Shown here in pieces: positions 16,332-25,537 of a stretch of DNA of 64,000 bases. The stretch comes from Hymenobacter actinosclerus (GTDB taxonomy: Bacteria; Bacteroidota; Bacteroidia; Cytophagales; Hymenobacteraceae): contig NZ_FOHS01000002.1 of NCBI RefSeq assembly GCF_900111515.1, forward strand, positions 806,001-870,000, written 5' to 3'. The translations under genes were made by a program, and so were the position numbers. The notes under the pieces were generated by a model. It had not been told where the DNA came from. It saw only the letters and a list, made by a program, of their open reading frames with translations, and ran no database searches. Positions within the stretch are counted from its first letter, which is position 1. The number at the start of each line of letters is the position of its first letter.

Positions 16332-17783
16332 ATGTCCCTGACCCTCGCCTACGCCGCCGATTTTCCCGCCATTGCCAGCACGGCCTTCATCCTGCCCGCC
16401 GGCACCACCGAGCTGCCCGTAACGGCCGCCGCCGATTTGCCCGAGGCCGCCCGCAACTACGTGGCCGCCCAGCTGGCCGCCGACGAGAAGCTGGTCGTTG
16501 TCAACCAGTACTCGCACCACCACTACTACGTGGTGGCCGAGGACAAGAAAACGCCCGCCCTGGGCCTGGAGGCCCTGCGCCAGGCGGGCCACAAGCTGCA
16601 CGCCCAGCTCAAGGCCGATAAGGTCGAAGAGCTGTTCATCTGCAACCTTACGCCCGCCGGCGCCTCGCTGGCCCTGGCCGAAGGCCTGGCCCTGACGGCC
16701 TACCAGTTCGCCGGCTACAAAACCGACGAGAAGTCCCAAAAAGCCTCCACCCTGCAACGCCTCACGCTGGTCGGCCCCGATTTATCGGCCGAGAAAGTGG
16801 CTGATTTGCAAGGTATTTTGCAGGGCGTATACCTGGCGCGCGACCTGGTGAACATGCCCTACAGCCACCTCAACGCCACCCAGCTGGCCCGGCAGTTCGA
16901 GCAGGCCGGCGAGCAGGCCGGTTTCGCGGTCGAAGTGCTGGATTTGGTGCGCATTGAGGCCCTGCGCATGGGTGGTTTGCTGGCCGTGAACCAGGGCAGC
17001 CCCGAGCCGCCCACCTTCACCATCATGGAGTACAAGCCCGACGGCGCCACCAACCAGCAGCCCATCGTGCTCGTGGGCAAAGGTGTAGTGTTCGATACCG
17101 GCGGCCTCAGCCTCAAGCCCACGCCCAACAGCATGGATATGATGAAGTGCGACATGGGCGGCGCGGCCGTAGTCGTGGGCGTGCTTACGGCCCTGGCCAC
17201 CAATAAGGTGCCGCTGCACGTTATTGGGCTGGTGCCGGCCACCGACAACCGCCCCGGCGGCCCCGCCCTGGCCCCCGGCGACGTAATTACGATGTACAGC
17301 GGCCTGACCGTGGAAGTGCTCAACACCGACGCCGAGGGCCGCCTGATTCTGGCCGACGCGCTGGCCTTCGCCAAAAAGTACGACCCCGCCCTGGTCATGG
17401 ATTACGCCACGCTCACCGGCTCGGCGGCCCGCGCCATCGGTATCGAGGGCATCGTGTACATGGGCACCGCCGACGAGGACGTGATGCACGACCTGAAGAA
17501 GGCTGGCAACGCCACCCACGAGCGGCTGGTGGAATTCCCGCTCTGGGATGAGTACGCCGACCACATCAAGAGCCCCATTGCCGACATGACCAACCTGGGC
17601 AAGGCCGAGGCCGGCGCCATTTCGGCCGGCAAGTTCCTGGAGCGCTACACCGAGGGTTACGATTGGGTCCACTTCGACATTGCCGGCCCCGCCTTCCTCA
17701 CCGCCCCCGACTCCTACCGCGGCAAAGGCGGCACCGGCACGGCCGTACGCCTCACGTATGAATTTCTGAAGAACAAGGCGTAA
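16332..17783 (+). CDS. leucyl aminopeptidase (M17 family)
   Basis: 483 residues. M17 enzymes are cytosolic hexameric, two-metal aminopeptidases that finish protein turnover. The N-terminal regulatory domain (1-165) is variable. The catalytic domain contains VGKGVVFDTGGLSLKP (metal-binding Lys and Asp), MKCDMGGAAVV, PATDNRPGG and the family signature NTDAEGRLILADAL at about residue 331, with the catalytic Arg. The C-terminal part ends in the typical GGTGTAVRLTYEFL. All metal ligands seem present. It is the only gene on this strand before pdxA, separated from it by a GTCATTC repeat, so it probably has its own transcript. Confidence 0.95.
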   Translation: MSLTLAYAADFPAIASTAFILPAGTTELPVTAAADLPEAARNYVAAQLAADEKLVVVNQYSHHHYYVVAEDKKTPALGLEALRQAGHKLHAQLKADKVEELFICNLTPAGASLALAEGLALTAYQFAGYKTDEKSQKASTLQRLTLVGPDLSAEKVADLQGILQGVYLARDLVNMPYSHLNATQLARQFEQAGEQAGFAVEVLDLVRIEALRMGGLLAVNQGSPEPPTFTIMEYKPDGATNQQPIVLVGKGVVFDTGGLSLKPTPNSMDMMKCDMGGAAVVVGVLTALATNKVPLHVIGLVPATDNRPGGPALAPGDVITMYSGLTVEVLNTDAEGRLILADALAFAKKYDPALVMDYATLTGSAARAIGIEGIVYMGTADEDVMHDLKKAGNATHERLVEFPLWDEYADHIKSPIADMTNLGKAEAGAISAGKFLERYTEGYDWVHFDIAGPAFLTAPDSYRGKGGTGTAVRLTYEFLKNKA

Positions 17784-17843
17784 GAACGGATTGCTCAAAC
17801 CGGCCTAAGCCCTAACTGAATTGACAAGGTAAATTGGTATGCG

Positions 17844-17934
17844 GAACGTCATTCAGAGCGCAGCGAAGAATCTCGCCTGAATTCGTCCAACGTCTGTTCG
17901 AGCGAGATTCTTCGCTCCGCTCTGAATGACGTTC
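17844..17934. repeat. GTCATTCTGAGC-family inverted repeat
   Basis: Arms 17844-17876 and 17902-17934 (GAACGTCATTCAGAGCGCAG outer, GAAGAATCTCGC inner) pair over 33 bp with two mismatches. The 25-base loop contains the pair CGTC/GACG-like remnant. It separates the aminopeptidase gene from pdxA. Confidence 0.85.
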
Positions 17935-17987
17935 TGTACACCAAATTAGCCTGTCAGTTCACCTAACACCTAAGACCTAAAAAAAGA

Positions 17988-19043
17988 ATGCTCCCACGAA
18001 TTGGTATTTCCGTCGGTGATCTGGCCGGCATCGGGCCCGAGGTCATTTATAAAACCTTCCTCGACCCGCGCCTGCTCAAGTTCTGCACGCCGGTAGTGTA
18101 CGGCACGGCCGCCGTACTTTTCGACGATTTTCCCGCCGACCCCAACCACGAGCCGCTACGGTTCCGGCAGGTGCGCGAGGCGGCCGATATTGCCCCCGGC
18201 AAGCACAACGCCGTGAGCTGCTGGGACGATGACGACGTGCAGCTCACGCCCGGCCAGCCCAGCGCGGCCAGCGGTGCGGCGGCCCGCCAGAGCCTGCTCG
18301 CCGCCGCCCGCGACCTGAAAGCCGGCCTGCTCGACGGCCTCGTCACGGCCCCCATCAGCAAGGAAAACACCCAGGCCGACGACTTCCGCTTCCCCGGCCA
18401 CACCGAGTTCCTGACCAGCTTTTTCGGGGCCAAGGAGAGCCTGATGCTGCTCGTGGCCGACGACTTGCGCGTGGCCACCGTTACGGGCCACATTCCGCTC
18501 AAAGACGTGGCCAGCCGCCTCACCAAGGAGCTGCTGACGGCCAAGCTGCGCATCCTGCTGGCCTCGCTGAAGAACGATTTTGGCATCGAGAAGCCCCGGG
18601 TGGCCGTGTTGGGCCTCAACCCCCACGCCGGCGAAAACGGCCTGCTCGGCACCGAAGAGGCCGCCGTGGTGACGCCCGTCATCCAGCAGTTGCTCCAGAG
18701 CGGCCACCTGGTGTTCGGCCCCTACCCTGCCGACGGCTACTTCGGCACCGGCCAGTACAAGCAGTTCGACGCTACCCTCTCGCTCTACCACGACCAGGGC
18801 CTGATTCCGTTTAAAACCCTGGCCTTCGAGCGCGGCGTCAACTACACGGCCGGCCTGCCGGTGGTGCGCACTTCCCCCGACCACGGCACCGCCTACGGCC
18901 TGGCCGGCCAGTTCAAGGCCGACGAAACCTCCTTCCGCGAGGCCCTGTACCTGGCCTGCGAGCTGGTAAAATACCGCAAAGCCGAGGCTGAAATCGTGCC
19001 CCTGGTGCCCGGCCCCGCCCCGCGCGGCGGCCGCCGGGAGTAG
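17988..19043 (+). CDS. pdxA: 4-hydroxythreonine-4-phosphate dehydrogenase
   Basis: 351 residues. PdxA oxidises 4-phosphohydroxy-L-threonine in the DXP-dependent branch of pyridoxal-phosphate synthesis. The start ISVGDLAGIGPEVIYKTF is the family's N-terminal motif; VTAPISKENTQADDFRFPGHTEFLTSFF carries one metal-binding His, GLNPHAGENG the second and LYHDQGLIPFKTLAFERGVN the third. VRTSPDHGTAYGLAG near the C-terminus is also diagnostic. All three His ligands are present. The C-terminus ends in a short basic tail (APRGGRRE). rsmA and pdxA are often neighbours in other bacteria (surA-pdxA-ksgA in enterobacteria), and both occur within 2 kb here although on opposite strands. Confidence 0.95.
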   Translation: MLPRIGISVGDLAGIGPEVIYKTFLDPRLLKFCTPVVYGTAAVLFDDFPADPNHEPLRFRQVREAADIAPGKHNAVSCWDDDDVQLTPGQPSAASGAAARQSLLAAARDLKAGLLDGLVTAPISKENTQADDFRFPGHTEFLTSFFGAKESLMLLVADDLRVATVTGHIPLKDVASRLTKELLTAKLRILLASLKNDFGIEKPRVAVLGLNPHAGENGLLGTEEAAVVTPVIQQLLQSGHLVFGPYPADGYFGTGQYKQFDATLSLYHDQGLIPFKTLAFERGVNYTAGLPVVRTSPDHGTAYGLAGQFKADETSFREALYLACELVKYRKAEAEIVPLVPGPAPRGGRRE

Positions 19044-19075
19044 GGTTGGTTTGGGTGAGGGAGTGAGGAGGTAAA

Positions 19076-19218
19076 AGAACGGTCATTCTGAGCATGCTGC
19101 GCTTAGAGCAGGGACGAATAATCTCGCGTGCAATGGTAACCCTGACGTAAGGAGCTACTTTGGCACGCGAGATTCTTCGTCCCTGCTCTAAGCGCAGCAT
19201 GCTCAGAATGACCGTTCT
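19076..19218. repeat. GTCATTCTGAGC-family inverted repeat, about 56-bp arms
   Basis: Arms of about 56 bp (19076-19131 with 19163-19218) are nearly perfect; one mismatch is visible (GAATAATCTCG against GAAGAATCTCG). It is the longest member of the family here, with extra words GCTGCGCTTAGAGCAGGGAC between the outer and inner parts. It follows the pdxA stop by about 30 bases. Confidence 0.9.
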
Positions 19219-19314
19219 TTTTCACTCCATCTGCTCCTCACCCCATCGCCCCATTACCATATCACCCCGCTCCTCGAACCAAACCGAAACTTTCTTTTCA
19301 AAAATGAAAGATTG

Positions 19315-19345
19315 TTTGCGGTTTCGGAATTGCGTTTTACCTTTG
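19315..19345 (+). promoter_or_regulatory. consensus promoter TTTG-N19-TACCTTTG
   Basis: TTTG (19315-19318), exactly 19 bases, TACCTTTG (19338-19345). It is the best match in the window to the Bacteroidota housekeeping promoter and lies in a locally AT-rich stretch. It drives the HigA-like gene through a leader with a hairpin. Confidence 0.75.
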
Positions 19346-19351
19346 CAGCAG

Positions 19352-19381
19352 AAACGCCGGAACCACCAGGCTCCGGCGTTT
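19352..19381 (+). terminator. leader hairpin upstream of the HigA-like gene
   Basis: A 10-bp perfect stem (AAACGCCGGA with TCCGGCGTTT) and 10-nt loop start a few bases after the expected transcription start and end in GTTTTGC. It resembles a weak intrinsic terminator and could attenuate the following gene, whose ATG is 18 bases further. Confidence 0.5.
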
Positions 19382-19398
19382 TGCTTGCCCCTCGCTCT

Positions 19399-19767
19399 AT
19401 GCTGCTTCAAACGCCCATCGACTACCGTACCGCCCTGCGCCGCCTCGATGCGCTGGCCGCGGCCGGCGTGGAGGGCAACGAGGCGCTGGAAACCGAGTTC
19501 CGAACGCTGATTGCGGCGCTCGACCTGTACGAAGGCAAGCTGGGGCTGCTACCCATTCCGAACCTGCCCACTTCGCTGGCCGAGATGATTGAGCTCAAGC
19601 GCCAGCAAATGCGCCTCAAGCAGAAGGAGCTGGCGGAGTTGCTCGAAGTACCGGCCGGCCGCCTTTCGCAGATATTAAGCGGCAAGCGGCGGGTAACGCT
19701 CGATTTGGCTAAGCGCTTGTACGAGCGGCTGGGCATTCCCTCAGACTTCATTCTGAAAAACGCCTGA
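19399..19767 (+). CDS. HigA-like helix-turn-helix regulator, orphan
   Basis: 122 residues from the ATG at 19399, which follows the promoter and leader hairpin. The N-terminal half (1-60) is helical and matches the COG5499-type antitoxin layout (IDYRTALRRLDALA.., LETEFRTLIAALDLYE). The C-terminal half is an HTH_3/Cro-CI domain: LAEMIELKRQQMRLKQKELAELLEVPAGRLSQILSGKRRVTLDLAKRLYERLGIPSDFIL. Such proteins usually pair with a HigB-type RNase encoded just upstream, but 19219-19398 is too short for one and none lies downstream, so it is a solitary antitoxin-like regulator or the survivor of a decayed pair. Confidence 0.85.
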   Translation: MLLQTPIDYRTALRRLDALAAAGVEGNEALETEFRTLIAALDLYEGKLGLLPIPNLPTSLAEMIELKRQQMRLKQKELAELLEVPAGRLSQILSGKRRVTLDLAKRLYERLGIPSDFILKNA

Positions 19768-19814
19768 CCCTACTCCCAGCCCCATTATCCGCTAACATAC
19801 CGGGCAAAAGTCCC

Positions 19815-19822
19815 TACTTTTG
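19815..19822 (+). promoter_or_regulatory. -7 box TACTTTTG before the lipid operon
   Basis: TACTTTTG matches TAnnTTTG at seven of the eight positions counted with the two free ones. The GTG start of the DUF177 gene lies 20 bases on. No clear -33 TTG is seen. Confidence 0.45.
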
Positions 19823-19842
19823 CCCCCTTGCTACTACCTCCC

Positions 19843-20373
19843 GTGAAGAAGGACTCTCCTTATAACATCAACCTGGCCCGGCTGGCCGACAAAACGCACC
19901 ACTTTGCGTTCGACCTCGACCAGGCCTTTTTTGAGCAGTTCGACCAGGACCTGATTCCGGATGGCAACGTGCACGTCGACGTCACGCTGCACAAAACTGA
20001 GCGCCTCATCACGGTGGATTTCGACCTGAAGGGCACCGTGCGCCAGGTGTGCGACCGGAGCCTCGACGACTACGACCAGGACGTGGCGGCCCACGAGCAG
20101 TTGCTGGTGCGCTTCGGCGACGAGGAAAAGGAGCTCGACGACAACGTGCTGCAAATCACGCCCGAAACCCAGACCCTGCCGCTGGCCCAGCACCTATTCG
20201 ACTTCGTGGGACTGGCCCTGCCCATGAAAAAGCTGCACCCGCGCTTCCAGAACGAGCCCGACGACGAGCCCGACGCCAAAACCAAGCTCATCTTCACGAC
20301 CCGCGGCGAGGATGCCGACGACGACGAGGATGAGTCGGACCCGCGCTGGAACGCGCTCCGGAACCTGAACTAG
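19843..20373 (+). CDS. DUF177 (YceD-like) protein
   Basis: 176 residues from GTG at 19843, preferred over TTG at 19828 because Bacteroidota homologues begin MK.(D)xPYxIxxxxLxxxxHHF, which matches VKKDSPYNINLARLADKTHHF. The core shows the DUF177 motif: a VDFDLKGTVRQVCDRSLDDYDQ segment where the family often has Cys pairs, and HLFDFVGLALPMKKLHP. The tail is acidic (DADDDEDESDPRW). DUF177 genes are almost always next to rpmF; homologues in chloroplasts and E. coli (YceD) are linked to 23S rRNA accumulation. It begins the run DUF177-rpmF-plsX-fabH-efp-accB-accC. Confidence 0.88.
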   Translation: MKKDSPYNINLARLADKTHHFAFDLDQAFFEQFDQDLIPDGNVHVDVTLHKTERLITVDFDLKGTVRQVCDRSLDDYDQDVAAHEQLLVRFGDEEKELDDNVLQITPETQTLPLAQHLFDFVGLALPMKKLHPRFQNEPDDEPDAKTKLIFTTRGEDADDDEDESDPRWNALRNLN

Positions 20374-20429
20374 CCGTTACTGATCGGCCCCCTGAATTTT
20401 ACTTTTTTCTCTTTTTCTTTTTTTGCAAA

Positions 20430-20654
20430 ATGGCTCATCCTAAACGCCGGACCTCCTCCGCCACCCGCGACAAGCGTCGCAGCCACTACAAGCTCACCCC
20501 TAAGGCCGTAACCCTGTGCCAGAACACGGGCGAGCTGCACCTGCGCCACAAGGCCTATGTAGTCGACGGCGACCTGTACCTGAACGGCAAAGTAGCCATC
20601 AAGGACTACGCCCCCGTTTCGGCCGCCGCGCCGCTCGATACCGACGACGAATAG
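20430..20654 (+). CDS. rpmF: 50S ribosomal protein L32
   Basis: 74 residues. The N-terminus MAHPKRRTSSATRDKRRSHYKL is diagnostic of bL32, followed by TLCQNTGELHLRHKAY. Only one of the zinc-ribbon Cys positions is occupied (LCQNTGE), so this is a non-zinc (C-minus) form. It is slightly longer than usual due to a C-terminal acidic extension ending LDTDDE. It lies 56 bases after DUF177 and is followed by a repeat and plsX, the classical order. Confidence 0.97.
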   Translation: MAHPKRRTSSATRDKRRSHYKLTPKAVTLCQNTGELHLRHKAYVVDGDLYLNGKVAIKDYAPVSAAAPLDTDDE

Positions 20655-20663
20655 CCTTCTTTT

Positions 20664-20790
20664 GTAGCTGATAGCCGTTTTTAAGCTATTAGCCAATAGC
20701 TGTTAGCTGTTAGCCACCTTCGGGCCGATGCTTATTTATAGGCATCGGCCATGGAAAGGCTATCAGCTAACAGCTATTGGCTGCTAGCTC
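20664..20790. repeat. AGCTATTAGC-word inverted repeat with inner hairpin
   Basis: The left arm (20664-20714) and right arm (20757-20790) consist of AGCTGATAGC, AGCTATTAGC and AGCTGTTAGC words in opposite orientation. The core contains a clean hairpin GGCCGATGC / GCATCGGCC (about 20723-20750). It lies inside the rpmF-plsX spacer, so it is probably transcribed. Confidence 0.8.
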
Positions 20791-20818
20791 AAAAAATAAC
20801 CCTCTTGACTTTTCTTTC

Positions 20819-21760
20819 ATGAAGATAGCTCTGGACGCAATGGGGGGCGATTTTGCTCCCCAGGCCGCCGTCGATGGGGCCGTGCTGGCCGCTCAGCAGC
20901 TGGCGGGCAAGGCCCAGATTGTGCTTATTGGTCAGGAGGAAGCCGTGCGGCCGTTGCTGGCCGCGTACGGTGCCGCCGCCGACGGCCTTACGCTGGTGCC
21001 CGCCTCGCAAATCATTGAGATGGGTGAGCATCCGGCCAAAGCCTACCAGCACAAGCAGGATTCGAGTATCGCCGTGGGCTACCGCATGCTGGCCGCCCGC
21101 GAGGTGGAAGCGTTCTGCTCGGCCGGCAACACCGGGGCCATGCTCGTGGGAGCTATGTTCAGCGTGAAGGCCGTGCCCGGCGTGCTACGGCCGGCTATTG
21201 CCAACTTCGTTCCCAAGCTGCACGGCGGCACCGGCATCATGCTCGATGTGGGCGCCAATGCCGACTGCAAGCCCGAAATGCTGGAGCAGTTCGGCGAGCT
21301 GGGCTCGTTGTATGCCCGCTACGTGCTGGGTATTGCGGAACCCAAAGTAGGGCTGATGAACCTGGGCGAGGAAGAGGGCAAGGGTACGGTTGTTACCCAG
21401 GCCGCGCACCAACTGCTCAAAGTCAACCCGCACCTCAAGTTTATTGGCAATATCGAGGGCCGCGACCTGTTCAACGAGAAAGCCGACGTGATTATCTGCG
21501 ACGGTTTCACGGGCAACGTGCTGCTAAAAATGGCCGAATCGGTGTACGACGCGGTGGCCGACCGGCACATCCAGGACCCATTCTTCGACCAGTTCAACTA
21601 CGAGGCCGTGGGCGGCTCGCCCATCCTCGGCGTCAATGGCAATGCCATCATCGGCCACGGTGTAAGCACACCCAAAGCCATCTGCAATATGCTGCTACAG
21701 GGCTACCAAATGGCTACTGCCGGCATTGCCGACCAAATTAAAGCTACTTTCAAGTCCTGA
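20819..21760 (+). CDS. plsX: phosphate acyltransferase PlsX
   Basis: 313 residues from the ATG at 20819, where the family's MKIALDAMGGDFAP begins. PlsX converts acyl-ACP to acyl-phosphate for the first acylation of glycerol-3-phosphate by PlsY. Motifs: DAMGGD, HPAKAYQHKQDSSI, FCSAGNTGAMLVGA, LDVGANADCKPEML, LNLGEEEGKGT, FIGNIEGRDLF, VICDGFTGNVLLK. All are intact. It is peripheral to the inner membrane. It is preceded by the B-type repeat and followed 75 bases later by fabH. Confidence 0.97.
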   Translation: MKIALDAMGGDFAPQAAVDGAVLAAQQLAGKAQIVLIGQEEAVRPLLAAYGAAADGLTLVPASQIIEMGEHPAKAYQHKQDSSIAVGYRMLAAREVEAFCSAGNTGAMLVGAMFSVKAVPGVLRPAIANFVPKLHGGTGIMLDVGANADCKPEMLEQFGELGSLYARYVLGIAEPKVGLMNLGEEEGKGTVVTQAAHQLLKVNPHLKFIGNIEGRDLFNEKADVIICDGFTGNVLLKMAESVYDAVADRHIQDPFFDQFNYEAVGGSPILGVNGNAIIGHGVSTPKAICNMLLQGYQMATAGIADQIKATFKS

Positions 21761-21835
21761 TTTCGGCTTTCGTCCGGTTTCCTTGTTGGGGGCCGGACTT
21801 TTTGCGGCCGCTTTTATTGCTGCTTTACCTGCCTC

Positions 21836-22840
21836 ATGAAGATTACCGCCGCCATTTCCGGGGTGGGCGCCTACGTGCCCGACTACGTGCTCACCAACCA
21901 GGAACTCGAAGGCCTGGTCGACACGACCGACGAATGGATTTTGAGCCGCACCGGCATCAAAGAGCGGCACATCCTGAAGGGAGAAGGCCAGGGCACGTCG
22001 GTTATGGGAGTGAAGGCCGTGGAAAACCTGCTGGCCAAAACCGGCGTGGCCGCCGCCGACATCGACCTGCTGATCTGCGCCACTACCACGCCCGATCTGG
22101 TGTTTCCGGCTACGGCCAACATCATTTCGGCGGCCGTGGGTGCCACCAAAGCGTTTAGCTTCGATATGCAGGCCGCCTGCTCGGGCTTCATGTACGCGCT
22201 GGCCACCGGGGCTCAGTTTATTGCCACCGGCACCTACAAAAAGGTGGTGGTGGTGGGGGCCGATAAAATGTCGAGCATCATCGACTACACCGACCGCTCG
22301 ACCTGCATCATCTTCGGCGACGGCGCCGGCGCGGTGCTGCTCGAACCCAACCACGAGGGCCTGGGCCTGCTCGACCAGGAGCTGCACTCCGACGGTAACG
22401 GCGAGCAGTACCTGCACCAGAAAGCCGGCGGCTCGCGCCGTCCGCCCTCGGCCGAAACCGTTGCCAACCGGGAGCATTACGTGCACCAGGAAGGCGCGGC
22501 CGTATTCAAGTTTGCCGTAAAAAACATGGCCGACGTGGCCGCGCAGGTGTCGGAGCGCAACGGCCTCACGCCCGAAAGCATCGACTGGCTGGTGCCCCAC
22601 CAGGCCAACAAGCGCATCATCGACGCCACGGCCCACCGCGTGGGCATCGGCCCCGAAAAGGTGATGCTCAACATCCACCGCTACGGCAACACCACCAACG
22701 GCACCATCCCGCTCTGCCTCGCCGACTACGAGCAGCAGCTCCGCAAAGGTGACAACCTCATCATTGCCGCCTTCGGGGGCGGTTTTACCTGGGGCGCGCT
22801 TTACCTCAAATGGGCGTACGATGGCGCTTCGCGCAATTAA
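21836..22840 (+). CDS. fabH: 3-oxoacyl-ACP synthase III
   Basis: 334 residues. FabH condenses acetyl- or branched acyl-CoA with malonyl-ACP to start fatty acid synthesis. The catalytic triad is Cys115 in MQAACSGF, His in [12 protein letters not shown] and Asn in [11 protein letters not shown]. The substrate-binding loop and [10 protein letters not shown] are also seen. In Bacteroidota, FabH often accepts branched primers for iso-fatty acids, but that cannot be read from this sequence. The gene lies directly downstream of plsX in the same orientation. Confidence 0.96.
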   Translation: MKITAAISGVGAYVPDYVLTNQELEGLVDTTDEWILSRTGIKERHILKGEGQGTSVMGVKAVENLLAKTGVAAADIDLLICATTTPDLVFPATANIISAAVGATKAFSFDMQAACSGFMYALATGAQFIATGTYKKVVVVGADKMSSIIDYTDRSTCIIFGDGAGAVLLEPNHEGLGLLDQELHSDGNGEQYLHQKAGGSRRPPSAETVANREHYVHQEGAAVFKFAVKNMADVAAQVSERNGLTPESIDWLVPHQANKRIIDATAHRVGIGPEKVMLNIHRYGNTTNGTIPLCLADYEQQLRKGDNLIIAAFGGGFTWGALYLKWAYDGASRN

Positions 22841-22960
22841 GAATTTTGAATTACGAATGATAAATCAACTGTTCAAAGCCGCATCCTCTACCAGCAACAG
22901 TTGATTTTTATATTTCTGATTCCACAGTTCTTAATTCAAAATTCCTAATTCAAAATTCAT
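22841..22960. repeat. AATTC-word inverted repeat with inner hairpin
   Basis: The fabH-efp gap starts with AGAATTTTGAATTACGAATGA and ends with the opposite-sense words TTAATTCAAAATTCCTAATTCAAAATTC. Inside, AAATCAACTGTT (about 22862) pairs with AACAGTTGATTT (about 22896). It is strongly AT-rich compared with the flanking genes. Confidence 0.75.
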
Positions 22961-22973
22961 ACTTAAAAAAGGA

Positions 22974-23537
22974 ATGGCCACCACCGCAGATTTCCGCAAC
23001 GGGCTCGTAATCAACTACAACAACGAGCTGCACGTCATCACCGAATTTCAGCACGTGAAGCCTGGTAAGGGCCCGGCGTTTGTGCGTACCAAGATGCGCA
23101 ACATCAAAACCGGCCGCACCCTCGACAACACCTTTAATGCGGGCGTGAAAATAGAAACGGCCCGCGTGGAGCAGCGTCCCCACCAGTACCTGTTTAAGGA
23201 CGATTACGGCTTCACGTTCATGGACAACGCCACCTTCGAGCAGGTAGTGCTGCCCGAAGCCATGGTGCCCTTCGCCGATTTGATGAAGGAAGGCCAGGAG
23301 GTCGGCATCCTGTTCCACGCCGAAACCGAGCAGCCCCTTACGGCCGAGCTGCCGACTACCGTGGAGCTGGTAGTGACCTACACCGAGCCCGGCCTGAAGG
23401 GCGACACGGCCACCAACACGCTCAAGCCCGCCACCGTCGAGACGGGCGCGCGCATTCAGGTGCCACTCTTCGTGGATACCGACACCAAGATTCGGATTAA
23501 AACCGCCGACTACAGCTACGTCGAGCGAGTTAAGTAA
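22974..23537 (+). CDS. efp: translation elongation factor P
   Basis: 187 residues, the standard length with three beta-barrel domains. EF-P enters the ribosomal E site and relieves stalling at polyproline. The loop [16 protein letters not shown] carries Lys32, the position modified in many bacteria. The C-terminal signature [25 protein letters not shown] has the usual form. No epmA or epmB is nearby. It lies between fabH and accB, a common Bacteroidota arrangement. Confidence 0.97.
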   Translation: MATTADFRNGLVINYNNELHVITEFQHVKPGKGPAFVRTKMRNIKTGRTLDNTFNAGVKIETARVEQRPHQYLFKDDYGFTFMDNATFEQVVLPEAMVPFADLMKEGQEVGILFHAETEQPLTAELPTTVELVVTYTEPGLKGDTATNTLKPATVETGARIQVPLFVDTDTKIRIKTADYSYVERVK

Positions 23538-23577
23538 CGCACGTCAACCATCCACCGGCCACGCCTTTTCTTCTGCC

Positions 23578-24063
23578 ATGAAAGCCCAAGAACTCCAGGA
23601 CCTGATTGATTTCATCGCCAAATCGGGCCTCAACAAGGTCAACATCGAAACCGAAGAGTTTAAGATATCGGTGCAGCGCGACCCGAGCACCAAAACCGTG
23701 ACCATGGCCGCTCCGGCTGCGGCGCATGCCCCGGCTCCGGCGCCGGCCGCTCCTCAGGCCGCTCCGGCTTCGGCCCCCGCCCCGGTGGCCGCCGAAGCCC
23801 CCGCTGCCCCGGCTGCCAGCAACGCCACGCCGCTTAAGTCGCCGATGATTGGCACGTTCTACCGCAGCAGCAGCCCCGAAACGCCGGCTTTCGTGCAGGT
23901 GGGCGACATGGTGGAGAAAGGCCAGGTTATCTGCATCATCGAGGCCATGAAGCTCTTCAACGAAATCGAAGCCGAGCAATCGGGCCGCATCGTGAAGGCG
24001 CTGGTGGAAAACGCCTCCCCCGTCGAGTACGATCAGCCGCTGTTTTTGATTGAGGCCGTTTAG
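23578..24063 (+). CDS. accB: acetyl-CoA carboxylase biotin carboxyl carrier protein
   Basis: 161 residues. The N-terminal helix region (1-40) is followed by an Ala/Pro linker (about 44-80), which is typical of BCCP. The biotinyl domain (82-161) contains [23 protein letters not shown] and the biotin-accepting EAMKLFNEI with Lys125. The product carries biotin between the AccC carboxylase and the AccAD transferase. It is 41 bases downstream of efp and upstream of accC. Confidence 0.96.
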   Translation: MKAQELQDLIDFIAKSGLNKVNIETEEFKISVQRDPSTKTVTMAAPAAAHAPAPAPAAPQAAPASAPAPVAAEAPAAPAASNATPLKSPMIGTFYRSSSPETPAFVQVGDMVEKGQVICIIEAMKLFNEIEAEQSGRIVKALVENASPVEYDQPLFLIEAV

Positions 24064-24160
24064 AATTATGAATTTTAAATTATGAATTATGAATTGGCCG
24101 TTTTTAGTAACTGGACCGACTCGTAATTCCTAATTCCTAATTCCTAATTCCTAATTCCAA
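24064..24160. repeat. AATTC-word repeat between accB and accC
   Basis: AATTATGAATT words on the left (24064-24097) face four tandem copies of TAATTCC (24123-24158) on the right. This is the same family as 22841-22960. It occupies almost the whole spacer between two subunit genes of one enzyme, and ends 8 bases before the GTG start. Confidence 0.8.
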
Positions 24161-24167
24161 AGAAGCT

Positions 24168-25517
24168 GTGTTCAAGAAAATACTGATTGCTAACCGGGGC
24201 GAAATTGCGCTGCGCGTGATTCGGACCTGCAAGGAAATGGGCATCAAGACGGTGGCCGTGTACTCGACGGCCGACAAGGAGAGCCTGCACGTGCGCTTCG
24301 CCGACGAGGCCGTGTGCATCGGTCCGCCCCCCTCGGCCCAGAGCTACCTGAGCATCCCGACTATCATCGCGGCCGCCGAAATCACCAACGCCGACGCCAT
24401 TCATCCGGGCTACGGGTTTCTGAGCGAAAACGCCGAATTCTCGCGCGTGTGCCACGAAAACGGCATCAAGTTCATCGGTGCCTCGCCCGACATGATCAAC
24501 CGCATGGGCGACAAGGCCTCGGCCAAAGCCACCATGATTGCCGCCGGCGTACCGGTGGTACCCGGTTCGGTGGGCTTGCTCGAATCGGTGGAGCAGGGCA
24601 AGCAGATTGCCGCCGAAATCAAGTACCCGGTCATCATCAAGGCCACGGCCGGTGGTGGCGGCCGCGGTATGCGCATTATCAACTCCGAAGACGAGTTCGA
24701 GAAGGCCTGGAACGACGCCCGCACCGAGTCGAAGGCTGCCTTTGGCAACGACGGCATGTACCTGGAGAAGTTCGTGGTGGAGCCCCGCCACATCGAAATC
24801 CAGATTTGCGGCGACCAGTTCGGCCACGTCTGCCACCTTTCGGAGCGCGACTGCTCGATTCAGCGCCGCCACCAGAAGCTGGTGGAGGAGGCCCCTTCGC
24901 CCTTCATGACCGATGATTTGCGCGAGCGGATGGGTGCGGCGGCCATTGCCGGCGCCTCGGCCATCGGCTACGAGGGTGTGGGCACCATCGAATTCCTGGT
25001 GGACAAAAACCGTGACTTCTACTTCATGGAGATGAACACCCGCATTCAGGTGGAGCATCCCGTGACGGAGGAAGTGGTGAACTATGACCTCATCAAGGAG
25101 CAGATCAAGGTGGCGGCCGGCATCCCGATTTCGGGTGCCAACTACTTCCCCCAGCTGCACGCCATGGAGTGCCGCATCAACGCCGAAGACCCGGCCAATG
25201 GCTTCCGCCCCTCGCCGGGCAAAATCACGACCCTGCACATCCCCGGCGGCCACGGCGTGCGGGTGGATACGCACGTGTACGCGGGCTACCAGATTCCACC
25301 CAACTACGACTCGATGATTGCCAAGCTCATCACCGTGGCCCAGACCCGCGAGGAGGCCATCGTGAAGATGAAGCGTGCCTTGAGCGAGTTTGTGGTGGAA
25401 GGCGTGAAAACGACCATCCCCTTCCACCTCGCGCTCATGGACAACGAGCAGTTCCTGGCCGGCGACTTCACGACCAAGTTCCTGGAAGACTCGTTCGACT
25501 TCTCGCAGCTGCAGTAG
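24168..25517 (+). CDS. accC: acetyl-CoA carboxylase biotin carboxylase subunit
   Basis: 449 residues from a GTG start at 24168 ([20 protein letters not shown], the universal AccC N-terminus). It carboxylates the biotin on AccB with ATP and bicarbonate. ATP-grasp motifs: the glycine-rich [30 protein letters not shown], and the catalytic [14 protein letters not shown]. The length and order are normal. It ends the lipid run, followed by a strong terminator. accA and accD are not in the window. Confidence 0.97.
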   Translation: MFKKILIANRGEIALRVIRTCKEMGIKTVAVYSTADKESLHVRFADEAVCIGPPPSAQSYLSIPTIIAAAEITNADAIHPGYGFLSENAEFSRVCHENGIKFIGASPDMINRMGDKASAKATMIAAGVPVVPGSVGLLESVEQGKQIAAEIKYPVIIKATAGGGGRGMRIINSEDEFEKAWNDARTESKAAFGNDGMYLEKFVVEPRHIEIQICGDQFGHVCHLSERDCSIQRRHQKLVEEAPSPFMTDDLRERMGAAAIAGASAIGYEGVGTIEFLVDKNRDFYFMEMNTRIQVEHPVTEEVVNYDLIKEQIKVAAGIPISGANYFPQLHAMECRINAEDPANGFRPSPGKITTLHIPGGHGVRVDTHVYAGYQIPPNYDSMIAKLITVAQTREEAIVKMKRALSEFVVEGVKTTIPFHLALMDNEQFLAGDFTTKFLEDSFDFSQLQ

Positions 25518-25537
25518 CCAGCATTCCGCCACCTGCT

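Noticed and set aside
19219..19398. HigB toxin upstream of the HigA-like gene
   Set aside because: The interval is too short and contains a promoter and hairpin; no RelE/HigB-type frame exists.
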